Positions 1 through 13,669 of a stretch of 64,000 nt of DNA are shown here, in pieces (position 1 is the stretch's first letter; each line of letters opens with the position of its first letter). Location: assembly GCF_017562075.2 (NCBI RefSeq), contig NC_054085.1, forward strand, positions 10,510,259 to 10,574,258, given 5' to 3'. Below the pieces are notes generated by a model that had not been told where the DNA came from, did not search any database, and saw nothing but the letters and a program-made list of their open reading frames with translations. Position numbers and translations under genes: made by a program. This DNA comes from Anopheles merus (taxonomy: Eukaryota > Arthropoda > Insecta > Diptera > Culicidae).

Positions 1-208
1 TTTTATGAAGAACGTTAACGATAGAATTATTGCTTAATTTTTAACTTCAAAACCAAAATTGGGGTCTTTCGCAATACTAGTAAGTTTTTTTATGGAGTTT
101 GACAGTTAGAGGCTGAAATCGTTTACATGATTTCCCATACAAAACCACACACAAAACTAGCCTGCTATTTTCAGCCTAGATTATTTTAGTCTCAAAGCTA
201 GAATTAGA

Positions 209-226
209 TTCGAGCAATTGCTCGAA
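209..226. repeat. 18-bp perfect palindrome
   Basis: TTCGAGCAATTGCTCGAA reads the same on both strands. The matching site in the second copy of the repeat (near 22173) has lost symmetry, so this is part of the dispersed element rather than an isolated site. Confidence 0.85.
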
Positions 227-877
227 ACATGTAAAAACAAATTAGTTTTTTCATTCATCTTAAAGTGCCCTAAAGAGATCATGTGCTGGAATCTAGAATC
301 AAAGTGTATGTAGACCAGGTGGTCTTTTTCGATATATTCTGACAAGTAATATTTTAATAAAGAAAAGCTTCATTTGACACAACGGGTGAAATGAAATTCC
401 ATAGGAACGGATCATTTTTCATATTAGCACATACGTAGTAAGCATTGGTCTCCGCATCGAAATGGTTGTATCGAAACAAAAATGGATGTTAACGTTTTCG
501 GATTTGATTTAGCTTACAATTAGCAGTATTTCACGTGGTTGAAAAACTTGTAGTGAATAGAATGAAGATTTTAAGAGTGTTTTGTTTATTTGTGAAGTTA
601 CCAGAAAGCCTGTTTGAGTAAAAGTTATCACCCGTCCTGTTAAAAAGTGATCCTAATATAAATAAATTATAAAAAAAACAGGCTATGCGATCATCTGGCC
701 AACATACATATTAAAAATTTGTATGCAAGGATTGACCAGGATGCCTCCCATAATGTCGCCCAGCAGAAGCGATAAAAATCATCCTTCCAAATACATACGC
801 CTTGGGATAATCCCACCTGTAGATTACACCCGCTTTGATAGCTGCTCGAAAACTGCTATACAATGCAGACAGCTGAC

Positions 878-895
878 AGGCTGAAATTTCAGCCT
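878..895. repeat. 18-bp perfect palindrome near the right end of repeat copy A
   Basis: AGGCTGAAATTTCAGCCT is self-complementary. Its half AGGCTGAAAT also occurs near the left end (about 112-121), so it probably belongs to the terminal or subterminal inverted repeat of the element. Confidence 0.8.
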
Positions 896-943
896 AAACT
901 CTTAAAAGAGAAAGGGGCCCATTTATAATACACTTGAAATACA

Positions 944-1314
944 GGTGACCCCCACGATACGACTGTATTTGGGACCGAAAAAGTGACCCAAAACAAGACG
1001 TAAGTCGAAACAGTCCTGTGTCGAATATCTGTGAATATAAAGTTTGTAACCGATATCGACGAGAAATCTGTGATAACGTGTATTTTATTTAAAATAATGT
1101 TCGATAATGTATTAATTTTACTCCAAAAGCAGTTTACACGATATAGATATTCACGATCGGATAGTTGGAGAATCGTTGGAAATGTGTGTGAAACGGTTAT
1201 CAGAAAGAACTTGAAAAAAAAAAACACAAATTATCATGTATCAGCAAGAAATTGAAAAAAAATTGTCAAAATCAAAATCGGCGTATCTGGGAATCGTCGT
1301 AACACGAGGGGGTC
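944..1314. mobile_element. possible small inverted-repeat (MITE-like) element
   Basis: The left end near 944-963 and the right end near 1296-1314 are imperfect inverted repeats: reverse-complemented left GTCGTATCGTGGGGGTC against right GTCGTAACACGAGGGGGTC. The interior is AT-rich with no protein I recognise. No clear target duplication was found, so this is tentative. Confidence 0.3.
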
Positions 1315-4300
1315 GTAACTCGGAGGAGGCCTGTAAATCTACTTTCAATGTTATCATCAATCAAAAAATTAATATTGATGTTCGATAAATATGACACACA
1401 CCTTATTATTGTATGTGTAATCTTAACTAGTAAGATTAAACAAGCATTAAAACTCCAATGCATTTAAGACATATTGAGTTTTTCCTGCAACCAGTTAAAC
1501 CATCATCTCTATAGGACACAAGACAACAAATAAAATGAACAGTACCGCTGTTTACCTTTCAAATACATTAAAAAGGGTCGTCAAAAACACCTGAAGCCCA
1601 TTTCTATTGGAAAACGATGAACTTTTCAAATCTGTCTCTTTAATAAAAAAGTATACAAAGGCATCTCATTACAATAAAAGCTCTCATTGTTGTATGTTCA
1701 ACATTTATTTAATCAATGGCGTTTTGTATAATAATGCAAAATCTCGCACGCAAAAAAACGGACAAACTTCGCAAACAGCTGATAATGATGTCTGAAAAAT
1801 CCCAAACAAATTATTCATCGCAAAACCTCTTGCTTTAGTCGCTTGCCCGAAACCGATCAGCTCAGCTATTTCAAGCAACATTTCATTTCCCAAAGAAGCT
1901 CGGAATCCAATAAAAATACACTACGTTTTTTGGACACGTTCGAGCAAACGAAACCCCGAACAACTTGGCTGAATATTTCATTCCGCAAACGGAACCGACT
2001 ATTGACCAGAAGAAGAAAAAAAGACATTCGAGGGAAGAAAGAAAGAAGTTGCAAACTTTTCTGCACGGCACGGCAATTTTTGCCCCATTCAAACCATTTC
2101 GAAATGTCCCTCGTGGTTGGCAGCGCGTGGGTTTTCAGCCAAACTTCCGAACTTCCGATATTTAGGTGTTTTAGAGTTGCTTTCAGCAAAATTTGGAACT
2201 GGTGAAATGATTAATCGATAGCCGAAACGAAACCAGCCGGGGCTTTATCGAGAAACAGCTCGGAAGTAGCAAAAAAACCTCCAACTCATGTAGTCGAAAG
2301 CAGCTCCCAGCCACGGGTAATATACACCTTGAGCACAGTTGAAACCAAGATAAAAAGGTACCGCGATGGTCGATTTGGAGCACGTTCCATCATCCGTGTC
2401 TTTACGCTCTTCCTCTTCCCCCTGTTTTATTGCTTTGTTTATTTTGCTGAAGAAGAGCTCGTTTCCATCTACTTCGTCTTTTTTTTCGCAGAAGCACGCT
2501 TCGGACCAGCACCAGCGGAACCCAGAAAAGGGGTTTTTACCGATTCTGGTAACGTCGGTTCGTCCCGGTACGTCAATACCGCTCGGTTGGCAGGCTCTTG
2601 GGAGAGACGCTGCTGTAAAATCATCCGATTCCAACCAACGCGCGGTGAACATGTAAAACACCCGCCACGGGTACTTTTTCCTTTTTTTGCATGTGTCCAC
2701 ACCACCAGCACCACCTGACACCTGAGCGTATTTTCCCTCGGTGCCGTCGGAAAAATATCAAGCGCGCGGATAGATGTCAAGGTTGACTTTGTGGCCCTTG
2801 TGCAAACAGAAACAACCAGCGGTAAGGTTGTTCCAGCGCGTTCGCAGGCTCTACTAACGGTCGCGTTGCCCCTGTCACGGCACAGAATCCTTTCGGTTTT
2901 GGGTGGAAAAAGCATTGAGAGCATCGAGAGTGGCAGCAAAAACGGGGAATAGAAAGAAAGCAGCGCGACAAATCCGCGTGTAATGCATGCCGCGTACACC
3001 GCGAACGTCACGAACATCACGTCACACACGTCTCTTTCTGCACAATCCACAGGGACAGAGGGGGGCAGATAAGTAAATAACAAATGAAAACTTCACTTAC
3101 CTGAATCTTAAACACCTCAAACACACACACACACCGGATGCGCCTTGTCGATGGTTGGTTGCTGTTGGTACGGCTGAAATCGCGCCAGCACACGCCAGCA
3201 GAGGCCCACCGTGTGCGTGTATGGTTTTGTTATTACTTCCAGCACGCTGCCACTTCAGCACTTTGGTGTTTTATTTTTCCCCCACCTCATGCACACCTCC
3301 GCGGCCCTCTCTCGCCTTTGAAGCAGGATGTTCGTGCCTGTGGCAGCACAGGAACCGTGGATTTAAACTTTCATCCGGAGGATGACAACTGGAAAAGGAA
3401 AACTTCACGTACGCCCCCTGCGCGTGCTACTGGATGTAACGCACGAACAGTGTTCTTAGTGTATTTGTATTCTATTTTTTTACTGTCGTTGCTGCTGTAC
3501 GTCAACGTTAAAAGCTTGCTGTCTACCTGCCCTGACAGTGTACCGGCTCGTAACCGGCCTCGGAATGAAAGTTTTGCTGCTTCTATTTTTCTAGCGCTTC
3601 TAGCGCGCACCGAAAGCTAACCAACGTGTGCTGCTGCTGATGCTGCTACTGCTGCTCTTTTTTTAGGCCAACCAACATACACCACGCGATAATTTCACTT
3701 TCACTGCACGTGTGCGGGGTGGAGAAAATAATATTTGCCTTTTCATCGCGAGCAAAATTGAATCAACCGCACAACGGGCCACTGACAATCGCGTTACTCT
3801 TACGCTTCAAGCACACACATCGGAACACACAGATACGCACACATAGAAATACACAACTACACACACACACGGGGTACACTACAGAACACTGAATAACACA
3901 CAGCAATCCCTGGACGCCTCTCCGCCACACTTCCTCGATCTCGCCAACGATACACTCAAAAGCTCTCGATGTCGGTTTTCAAAAATCCGATCTCGCTCGC
4001 ATTTGCTGTGTGGAACGCTTTTTTCCCCTCCCCAGCTAGCTCCTGCTACGTTAAGGTGCAAATTTATCGGAAAGCGGGTGCCCGCTCTAGTAGTGTGGTT
4101 GCGAGATGCGGCAAACGCGTAAACACATCCGCACACATTCGCACTGAAGGCGCGCGTCGGCTTGAAAGGAGCAAACTTGCTTCTGATAGCTGTTGCCTAC
4201 TTTCAGGCGCGTTTCGAGTACGCTCCGATGATGGCTTGTCGAGCGCTTACATTCCGCTGAACGATCGGAGCGGGTAGTAGGCGATGCGGGAGAAGCACCA

Positions 4301-6950
4301 CACACAGAAAGGGAGGGAGCTAATCTAATTTCACCACATTCACAACGGCATCAAAGCAAGCGCCGGCGTAAACGTTAAAACGATTTAACCATTTGGATGC
4401 TGTGTTGTGGCTGAGTTTCGTTTTATTCTTTCTCTCTGTTCTCGTCAACCTTCTTCAGAAGCTGGCTCTGGGCGTTGTGGAAGTTGCTCAGCGTGTACCA
4501 TGCAGGGGTGGCGCCAGATTAAGTTCGAGATTAAGATTTGTTTCACCGTGCGTGTGCGGAAGCGGCATGCTCCTTCGTCTGTCTTTAGCGTCGTCAGCTT
4601 CTTACTTCGACCTGACACACTCACACAAAAACACCTCAAACTGACTAACTGTGGGAAGCTGGGATAGCAAACTTTCCCATACAGCACAATTACCGGGCGC
4701 TATAGAAACGGTGTGTGTGTGCCCGGACTGTTGTTCGTGCGGACAGAGCGTTGCGGGATGAAAAACGATGAAACTTTCACTCAATGCAACCACAATCGCA
4801 AATAAATTCTCGTACCACCGGGAGCAGCGCGTGTTTTGCTACATCTGCCCGTCACCGAATCGTCACCAGCAGTTGGCCGCAGGGAATTAACTAAACTGTG
4901 GTGGCTGGTGGTTGGTTCCACCAGCAGACGCCACTTCGATTGCTGTCCGGTATACCTTTGCTGCCTTTTTTTTTTTTTTTTTTTTGCTCACGTGAACAAC
5001 ACGCAACACACCGAGAACAAGAAAAATCAATTTCAGTCACACCGGTTCAGCGGACAAAATGTTCGCCAAAAGTTCGCCGCTCGAACTTGTTACTAGGTGG
5101 AGCGGTTGGCAGGTCAACCCAATCCCTCTGGAGATTTATTTAGAGCTTGGTTACAAATGTGTTTGGGTTTTTTTTGCGTTAAGCTCGCACAAATAATACT
5201 GAGAAAGGGGTATGTTTTTTTCCTTCGGTTAACCTACGTAGAAGATTTGTTTATTTGTTTGGGTAGTTTTTTTTTTGGCTCCTGTTTCATCCTTCCCTTG
5301 GGGGAGTGAGTTTCGTTTGCACTCAACTCTTTCGCTTTATCCTTCCACGGTCATAGTAACCGTTGGCGCATTTTTGCTTGCCTGCAGGCGCAAGCACTCC
5401 ACCGTGTGACTCATTTCTTGCCTGTTTTTCCCTCACACTTTGCACATACACACACTGACACAGAGTACAGTAAGGAACTAAATAAAAAACAAACGGCTTT
5501 GAATTTTAACGTCGAACGTTACTCGCAAGTGACCGCGCGATCGCACCCGTTAGCACCGTGTAGCCCGCGAACTCGTACGTCCAATTCGCACCGAATCTGC
5601 AATCAGACTACTGCGGTTTCGTCTCGGCTACCGAGATGACCTGTATGATGTGACAGCTGTGTGTACCGATGCAACGGTAGCGTTACGAAGCGTTACCAAC
5701 GGCAGGGTTAGCAAAGCTTACGCTCTCTTGCAGTGCGGAAATACTCTCTCGCGTCCGGCGGTACGGTCACGGTGTGTTTTGCAATGTTTTGAATATTATC
5801 ATACACCGTCTGCCGAATGCGGCTCAGCTTCAGGCTCGTTCCGTTCCGGGCTTGTGTATGCTCAAACTCCGTCCCTGTAAGGTGGTGAATTCGCCTGCGA
5901 AACTCACCACGCGAGAGCAAACCCCCGAACAGCCTCGAATGTTGTTTTTCCCCGGGATTTCTTGCATTTGCATCGGGTTGTTATTATTGACAGCCTCCGG
6001 CCCGGCGACTACGATGCTTCACGCTCTCCACGGAGAGTGCGAGAGCGCCACGGCAACCGAAGCTCTTAGAAGCCGGCTACTGAGGCATTATGTAACGGAC
6101 ACTAGTGTTGGTGTTGCTGTAGGACCGCTCGGTGCGGCTGGAATTTTTGCAAATCTGCCCTGCTGTTTATCATCTGTCGCCGCAAAGCTCGCACGCGCCT
6201 TCCCCTGAGTCGACATAGAGAGCGAAAGAGTGAGAGAGTTCACCTACCGGGGACTCGTTTGGTCGTTCCCATTTGGAAAGAGCGAAACCCGAAGCGACTG
6301 CACTCTCGTGCCCGCTCCCCCGAAACCAGTGCGCATGTACCGGAAATGTCAGTGTTCGGTCAAGATGAAACCGTCGTCGTCTATTTCTTCACCCTTTGCG
6401 CCTGTATCTCCTACACTCCTCGGCAGCCTTTTTTCGCGTCGATTTCTAGCTGGTGTTTATTGGCCAGGACCTCGTTGCTGACGGAGCTCCGAACTCACAC
6501 CACGCCGTGTTTCGCTATTCCGTAGGGATTCTGGCCCGCGTCTGGCGCTTAGACACGGGTTTTGGCCCGGTGCCAGTACGATGCTGCCTGGCAAATGACG
6601 GTACGCTGTGCTGCTGTTTCTTTTGCCCCTGCTTGACTGCGAGGACCCAAAGTCGGGTCAAAGGCAAACTCACAACGCTCACTGTGACGCAAGCAAAGTG
6701 GTGGAATCGCACGAACACGGTATTGGGGTAGGAGGGGTAGGAGAACCATCGACAGCACCATCGACAGACTCTTGACAGCCGTAATTGAACTTGAAAACAC
6801 ACAGAGGCATGATTTTTCGATGGGCCGAGGCTTTTTTTTTGCTTCCCCTTCCCTGCCGCGACCGTGGCAAATGACGGGGTTTTATGGTCGCCGCAACAAT
6901 GAATGAGAAGCATTACGAGGAATGTTTTTTTTTTTTTATTTTGCACTTCT
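1315..6950. other. gene-free stretch, GC-moderate, probably single copy
   Basis: Open frames here, including a 204-codon one at 2469-3083 (-), have no recognisable domain, are low-complexity, and overlap other chance frames on both strands. I see short (AC)n tracts at 3121-3134 and near 3859-3870, a CTG-rich stretch at 3630-3657, a 20-T run at 4966-4985 and a 13-T run at 6925-6937. An upstream untranslated exon or enhancer of an off-window gene is possible but not shown. Confidence 0.6.
4966..4985. repeat. homopolymer T20
   Basis: Uninterrupted run of 20 T residues on the plus strand. It has no adjacent element body that would mark it as a retroposon tail. Confidence 0.9.
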
Positions 6951-7949
6951 TACTTTACTGCATTACTGCTAGCTGGTTTAATCGTTTCGGAGAGACTGAA
7001 AGTGGCAAGCTGCATGAAGTTGAAGCATTACACTATGAAGCGGCTCTGCCATGCATGTAAATATCAAAACAACAATACTTAATTCGACATCAAAAAAACG
7101 CAGTTTATATGCAAATTACAATCGCATGATTTAAAAGTAGAATTCAAAAGTAAATAAAAAGCAGAAAACAAGACACTGAAGTGAAGTACAAAGCATGGCT
7201 ACGGTAAAACAAAGAAAATAAATCATTAACTGCATAGAATATAAATTTTCTTCACATTTCTCGAGATGAAAAATGGTATTACTTAGTGAGTTTTGGAATT
7301 ATAAAACTAAGAGTATAAAATAATATTTTGGTGTTTTCAGCTAAATTTCCAATCAAAATTAATTCAATTATCCAATTATTCACTGCCATTGTTTCCCAAA
7401 CAGAAACCCACTTCAGGTCTTTCTATTAACTCTTGTATACAATTAAGCAAATGTAGAAGGCAAATTTAAGTAAAAAAATATATCAAAGACCTATTCTCTT
7501 AGAATCTTGTCACTTTGTAAAGACTGTAAAACAAGTTGTTTTCAACATAATGATTTTATCATCAAACGAAAGGTGTTTCATTGACATTTCATTGGAAAAT
7601 ATAAAAAATGAAGTGTTGATGTTATGATGAATGCAACGACTTATCCTTGGATGCCTCTCATTGGATTACGTACAACCGATATAGCTTTGTATGGTCATTT
7701 TTCTCTAGGAGTATGCAATTTGTAAAGGCCTTTTGGTAGTTTCTTGATTGTTTTGTAAATGTTTTTGTTGACTAAATTCAAATCTTTTACCTTTTTGTAT
7801 TTTAACATATTTTTTACGATTGCTCTAAAGCCCTAACCATTCTAACGGTAATATATTGTGAATATCCTACTGCAAGAACCCATGTTTTACGAATTGTTTT
7901 GTAAAATTGCGAAAATTGTATCGAATATTGTATTAAGCCACTCTATTAC
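6951..7949. other. AT-rich gene-free stretch
   Basis: AT-rich sequence with no open frame that resembles a protein. No repeat could be delimited by eye. Confidence 0.5.
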
Positions 7950-8060
7950 AATCGTCAACTCGTACGACTCAACAACATGCCCGTCAAGGGTTCAAGCTCC
8001 AAATGGACCGTACCGCCATACGTAGGACTGACTACCCCCTCCCCCCTTATTTTTGGTTGA
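7950..8060 (+). mobile_element. tRNA-related SINE fragment (candidate)
   Basis: A pol III B-box-like sequence GGTTCAAGCTC lies at 7989-7999, followed by ATGGACCGTACCGCC and GTAGGACTGACTACCC. This arrangement resembles the tRNA-derived SINEs of mosquitoes (the SINE200 type, from memory, not checked). The A-box half is eroded, so no functional tRNA is claimed. Confidence 0.4.
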
Positions 8061-8164
8061 AAGGGAAAGATTCACAAATAAAAATATGGCTTGTGAAAAC
8101 GTACCCAATATCTCTCTATCTGATGGTCCCTTGAAGATTCAACTTGGAGAGATTTCACAGTAAT

Positions 8165-8560
8165 TTACTCATAATTATGTCGTATTAATTATTATTTCTT
8201 TATTTCCTAATTTCTTATCTTAATATATTGATTGAATGATTGAATTAGTGATTTATCATTTATATCATTTTTATTTTTTATTTATTTGTTCAATTATTTG
8301 TTCATTGATTAGTTAATTGATTTAATGATATTTTTTCATTAATTTTTTTAATTTATTTATTTATTTTGTCGTTTATTTATTTATTTTATGTAATATTTAT
8401 TAAGTTAATTTTTTATTTATTTATTTAATCACTTATTTAGTTTTATATTTATATATTTAGTTATTTATTTAATTATTTATTATTTCATTTGTTGATTTGT
8501 TTAATTATTTATTTTTATTGATTTATTAATTTATTTATTCTAAAATGTGTTTATAGATTA
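8165..8560. repeat. AT-rich low-complexity tract dominated by TTTA units
   Basis: About 400 bp of degenerate TTTA/TTATTTA repeats interspersed with ATTG. It looks like a decayed tetranucleotide array, possibly grown from a retroposon tail. Confidence 0.75.
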
Positions 8561-11500
8561 ACATGTTTAAAATTTTTCAATCACTATTTTATTTATTATC
8601 TCTACAGCACATTCCGATTTGGCTTTATTTCTATTTATTTAGCAATAATTCATGGTAAATGTTTGAGTTTATAATGTAATTGTCCTTGAAAGCCCATGTT
8701 TGTACCTTCGCCTGCCAATTGTTTGTCATTACTCCTATTTGGCAGCAAATTCCTCAGCAAAATAGTAGATAAATTTGTCCGAGTCTTTGGATTTGGCTTT
8801 GGTAATGTCATATTAACATAGACCTTAATAAAATGAACCTTTAATAAAAAATCTTTGAGCAACATTCTTTGTAAACACTGTGATTCTAATGCTAATAACG
8901 ATTGAACCCAAGCTCGTATATGTAAAAACTGTTGCAATATTGTATAGTGTGCTCCAATACCTTCAAATGGTGAGCTTGAAATTAAAACATAGGATAATTA
9001 ATTCTATCTTAATTCTATTGAAGTGAGTTCAAAATCATAAAATTTTGTTGAAAAGTTCTGCACATTTCAATTATGAATAAACAAATATGTAAAAAATTTA
9101 CAACAAATTTCTCCTCTTGATGTATTTTCATCATTATTTTATTTTCCTTTCTAAACATCAAAATACTCTCACCAGTAAAATGCCTTCCCTCCCTCTTCAA
9201 ACCCCCACTGCCAACATCTGCATATTCTTTCCACTGGGGAAATTCGAAACGCCCCATTTAAACCGTCCACTCGCATCGCTTCTCAACCGCGCTCGACCTA
9301 ATTACTTCTTTGCATAGTAAAAACTGCTGCGCAAACAACACTGTACGCCGCACAATAAGGGCAATAATACTGTCCTAGACTGTAGAGTAACAAAAACGAC
9401 GGAAACAAACTCAAAAGAAATATCAAATGCCAGACGATTTTTGTATCGCTCCGCTGCTAGCCTAGCTTGTTTCGATTTCTAGGCGATTTTTCAATATGTT
9501 TACCCAAATTAACAATTACATAAAATCAGCATAAATTTCCCATTTCTTCTTCACCATCGACCTCTCACCCTATCAATCGCAAATGCTCCGGGTGGGTGGT
9601 ACTGAGGGAAATCATCGTTTGTTTGTTTGTTTGGTTTTTTTCCTCTATGTCGACGTTTTCCTTTTCCTTCCTTCCATATCCATGCAGTGCGTGAGCCGGC
9701 AAGTCGACAAGCCGGCTGCAAAACCGCCTTACGCGGCACCCCAACGATTAGGGTGCGAACCGCTTTAAAGCGAACCGAGGGGGAGCGGACCGACGAGTTT
9801 GGGGGGCGTGAGAAGCGGTCCCGGTGTCGGTGTTTTGTGCGTCGCCACAGTGGTGCGTAAAAGCAGACACGGTCGGATGGAAAGAGTGAATGAAGATTTC
9901 CAGCGGTAAAACCGAACCAGTCCCTTGTGACAGAGCCGAGAGGGAGAGAGTAAAACCGTTCCGGTGGTGGAATGAAAAATGCAAAATAAGCCAAGGAGGG
10001 GAAAAAATGAAATTTAGAGACAGCAGGGCAATGGAGAAAAAATACACTGCACGCACGCAGTTACGGTACGGGGAGCGTAGAACTTCAATATCGAAGGCAA
10101 ATAGAATACGGGAAGTAGGAAAAAGCCACCCTTCCGGCAGCGACTCCCATTGCTTCCCACCATTCCCCGAGCGTGTGAATATTTGGCGACAAAACGACAT
10201 CTACAGAAATATAATATTATTCAAATTGAAATCACAAAGAATAACAATAGAGAGCATTTTGGGAAATAAGCAACATTTTACCCCGTCACCCGACCCACCC
10301 CGTAAGCGACCGTGCGTCTCCATGGAGTACTGGTCGTGTGCAAGCGGCGAACCCGCGATGGAGACGCCTGGTGGCGGATGGTAAGATTGAAGCTTTCCGG
10401 CTTTTCGCAAGCCCCCAAAAACACATCGAAATCATCATCCAAAGTGCTCTCTAGCTCTGATCATCGTTGGTATGAGCTCTTCCGTGATAAAGTTAAACCT
10501 ACGTCTCCGGGGCTCGGAAACAGCGGGCTCTGGTGAAACATTTCCTAGAAAGCGACGGCTGTTCTCTCCACCACAACCACGGACTCCCTTAATCGGACCT
10601 GACACAATCGGAATTCACGCACTTCATTTAATTCTCCAGTGTATCGAATTTTAAGAAGATTGCCTCACCGCAGATGGAGACCGTGGGCTGGGTGGGATAA
10701 GGCGCGCCTGTCGGCCTGTCTGCTGCCGTGACATGCTTATTCCTTTGCCGGATAACGTACCAACGGTGAAGTGGAAGCAAATGAAGATATGTAGCACAAC
10801 GTGGTAGCAAAACAGATCTTGGTAAGATTTTGTGTAGAAATTTGTGTTTCTTTAATCTAAAACTCAGTTTCTACCAATTATATCACAAATGGAAACAAAT
10901 ATTTTTATAATTAATTTAGCACACAGAAACCGGATTAAAGTTGTGTCACCATCCATCCTCTTTACTAAACCCACTTACACCGTATTACATTGCTGACAAA
11001 CAAAGTTTCACGCTCCAAAAGCACACTCCAAAACCCCCTTAGCACTATGTCCACCGGGGGACACACCAGTCATCAAGCCCCGACGAACACTTTCCCCGAG
11101 CACTAGCGCCAAGCCACGGCAGATACGCTGGCACGCTAATTCCACCCCAACCGGGAAAGCGAAACAAAGCGAGAAAACTGTGGCTTCCCCATTGCCCGGT
11201 CCCCGGGCGTTTGACTTCATGCCGGGAACGCTTTGCAAGGATTCACTCGCAAAACTTACAAAATGTATGCAAATTGTTTATTCAAAGTTTTTCCTCTTTG
11301 ACATTCGGCGCTCCGAAAAATGTGATCTTTTACCATTGTTTTCGAGTGTAGAGGATGGAGATGGTTCCGCGTTGCCGTAACCCATGAGGGAGGATACGTT
11401 TTGCACTTCATGTTTGGCCGAAGGAGTACGCTTTTTTGGCGAGACATGAAGATTCAAAGAAAGCAAGCTTGAGTGGGAAATGTGAACTGACAGACTAAAT

Positions 11501-12391
11501 TGTATGATGAAGGTGAACAGCTTTAACCCGAAGGGTATGAAATGATTTCCTTTTTGTGCCTGGGAGGAAGAAACGAAACATGCTTGAGGCGAAAGAGAGG
11601 CAGATAGAGACAGTAAGACACTTTAGTGACGTTATCGGTTTAGGTGTTTGGGGACCGATTTTGGGAATGGATCTCTCCAGCGGGAAGGATTTGCAAATCT
11701 CGACTTTTTTGCGGGAGATCTGCGTCCGCTAGGAACGGTGTGAGCTTATTGGAGTGAGAAAATAATCAATGTCATGCAATCGATCATTGGCTGAGGTAGA
11801 ATGCTAATTCATTAACGTTTTTGTAACATTTTGTTTAAAAAAATTAATAGCAACAAAAATAAAAATTATAATTATGAAAGCCCCAACCCATTCAGGATCT
11901 TAATTTTATTTTTTTTTTAAATTAGTAAAATGAGTTGTTTTTATAAATATTCACCAATAACAGAGGCAAGACAAACATATCTTCATTTCCATTCTATTTA
12001 AATCTATGCAAGATTTAAAGTGTCAAGGATGATAAATTTGTGAATATTTTAACACATCATATGTCTTGATGTCTTACTGAATATGTCTGAATATGTCTTA
12101 CTCCTCAATCACAGCCATTTTCACCATCAAACACAAGAGATTTACAGAAAATAAATATATTTTTGTTACTGCTTTGTTGTACCTATAATGGTGGTATGGT
12201 TCCTATAGTCGTCGTATTGTGTTCCTATATTCGTGGTAAACACAGATACAACAAAAACTGTGTACAATATAAATGAAACTTAGTTTTGAAGCTGTTTTCA
12301 TATGAATAGCAAGAATTACTGCCATAATATAGATTTGTTACATAATTTGATTGTAAAAAAATGTATGAATTTGAGCGAAGAACATACTGAC
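8561..12391. other. gene-free stretch: AT-rich to 9.3 kb, GC-moderate to 11.8 kb, AT-rich after
   Basis: No frame here resembles a known protein. The longest frames, at 9551-10384 on both strands, overlap each other and have no domain signature. I see no tRNA, CRISPR or clear promoter structure. Confidence 0.5.
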
Positions 12392-12393
12392 TA

Positions 12394-13262
12394 CAGTAGG
12401 GGAAGGTAGGTAAAGACGGACACGTTAAGGGAAATGGTAAAAATCTAAGGATAACGACCATGAAAATGTACATACATTATCTTACACTCATTTTTTATCA
12501 GACAATGAGTTAAAACTTTAAAGTTTGCATCTATTTTTGTGTTTTTTTTCTTGAATGAAAAACATGATTTTTTTCGTGCAGTTTTGAAATGTAAGACGTG
12601 ATAGACCTGATATGGGAAAGATGGACACCATGAAGGCTAGGATGAACACCTTTAGAAAACGTTGAAAATTGAATTATTTTACACAATTTTAACTAATTAT
12701 ATCGCTTTCCACGTCCTGGTACGTTTTAAAACCAATTCTTGGCCAATTGCAACGACGATTCATTCAGCCGTGAATTTTGGAATTCTAAGCGCGCTTCTAA
12801 TAGAACGTAGAATGCAGAATCTAAGGCATCTTTTTTAATATCGGACACTAACAGTAGATATTGCACCAGCTTACAGAACAACAATTTAAAACTTTGCTTT
12901 AGGAAATTATTTCGCGGAAAGTCCGCGACTACAGCATATTTGAGGGGCTTGTTAATAAGTCCAGCAATTTCTAACATTGAAGATTGAACTTTTTTGTATC
13001 TGTAAACCCATAGAATCTCTTATCTATTCGTGAACGATTTGATATCAGTATTTTATCTTTTTTTTATTAAAGTTTTCAAAGTCGTGACAAGATATTGGAT
13101 TTCGTGAAGAACCTCATCAGCGTAATGGTTTATATCTTCAAAATACCCTTATTTAAGGTGCTTGAAGTAATATATTCATCACCAATTGATATAAGAAGTA
13201 AAATAACTCAACAAATTCGGTGTCCATCTTTCCCTATGACAAAGTGTCCGTCTTTCCCGCTT
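12394..13262 (-). mobile_element. decayed pogo-like (Tc1/mariner superfamily) DNA transposon
   Basis: The ends carry inverted repeats: AAAGACGGACAC at 12412-12423 is exactly inverted at 13244-13255, and GGGAAAGATGGACACC at 12614-12629 is exactly inverted at 13219-13234. A TA dinucleotide precedes the left CAGTAGGGG end. Between them the minus strand encodes an 83-residue piece resembling the N-terminal helix-turn-helix/CENP-B-type region of pogo transposases. No catalytic DDE/D domain is visible, so this is an internally deleted, inactive copy. Confidence 0.5.
12726..12977 (-). pseudogene. pogo-like transposase N-terminal fragment
   Basis: The 83-residue frame contains a stretch like the psq-type helix-turn-helix linker (PLKYAVVADFPRNNFLK) and then LVQYLLLVSD, LDSAFYVLLEA and AKNWF. 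These match the spacing of the CENP-B/Tc5-type second DNA-binding domain in pogo/Tigger transposases (family knowledge from memory). The frame ends at a stop right after NWF, where an active transposase would continue for some 300 residues. It sits inside inverted repeats that support a transposon origin. A chance resemblance cannot be fully excluded. Confidence 0.4.
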
Positions 13263-13669
13263 TGATGTCAGGATGTTTAAACCAGCAGAAAACAAGATTT
13301 TTTAATTCTTTTATTCTCGTTCTTTCACCAGTTTTTTTGCTTAACAATCATGACAAATCGTGCATGTATTAAACTTCCGAAAATATAAACAATGCAAGTT
13401 ACAGAGCTTAAGAGCCGCAGTAATCAAATTAGATCCACAAAGGTGAGCACGATTGAAAATTTGTTTTGGTCGGGAATTCAACCAATTCCGCATACATTAC
13501 ACGAAAAATGTTCTCAAATGTGTTGTTTTCCCTTCAGTTTGGATTGTAAATTGTTGAATTACACGAAAATTGCCTTTTAAAAATGAATGTAGTTAACCTT
13601 CACTCGGAAGAGTGTGCTTGATTCAAAGTCGATTTTTCACTCAGCCAGATACGAGAATTTTGGCTTTTT

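Larger units (their letters stand above)
58..921. mobile_element. MITE-like dispersed repeat, copy A
   Basis: This stretch shares several blocks with 22024-22565: the left end (ATTGGGG followed by a TATGGAGTTTGACAGTT block), a middle block around AGTGTATGTAGACCAGG, and a right block around AGCTGCTCGAAAACTGCTAT. The left end starts ATTGGGG and the right end, read as reverse complement, starts ATGGGCCCC, so short terminal inverted repeats are plausible. It contains two perfect 18-bp palindromes and no coding capacity, which fits a non-autonomous DNA element. Family unknown. Confidence 0.55.

Noticed and set aside
2469..3083. 204-codon frame on the minus strand
   Set aside because: No recognisable motif, overlaps several other frames, and has no splice or promoter context.
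7989..7999. B-box-like word as a sign of a tRNA gene
   Set aside because: No cloverleaf or acceptor stem can be built around it and no clear A box; better explained as a SINE fragment.
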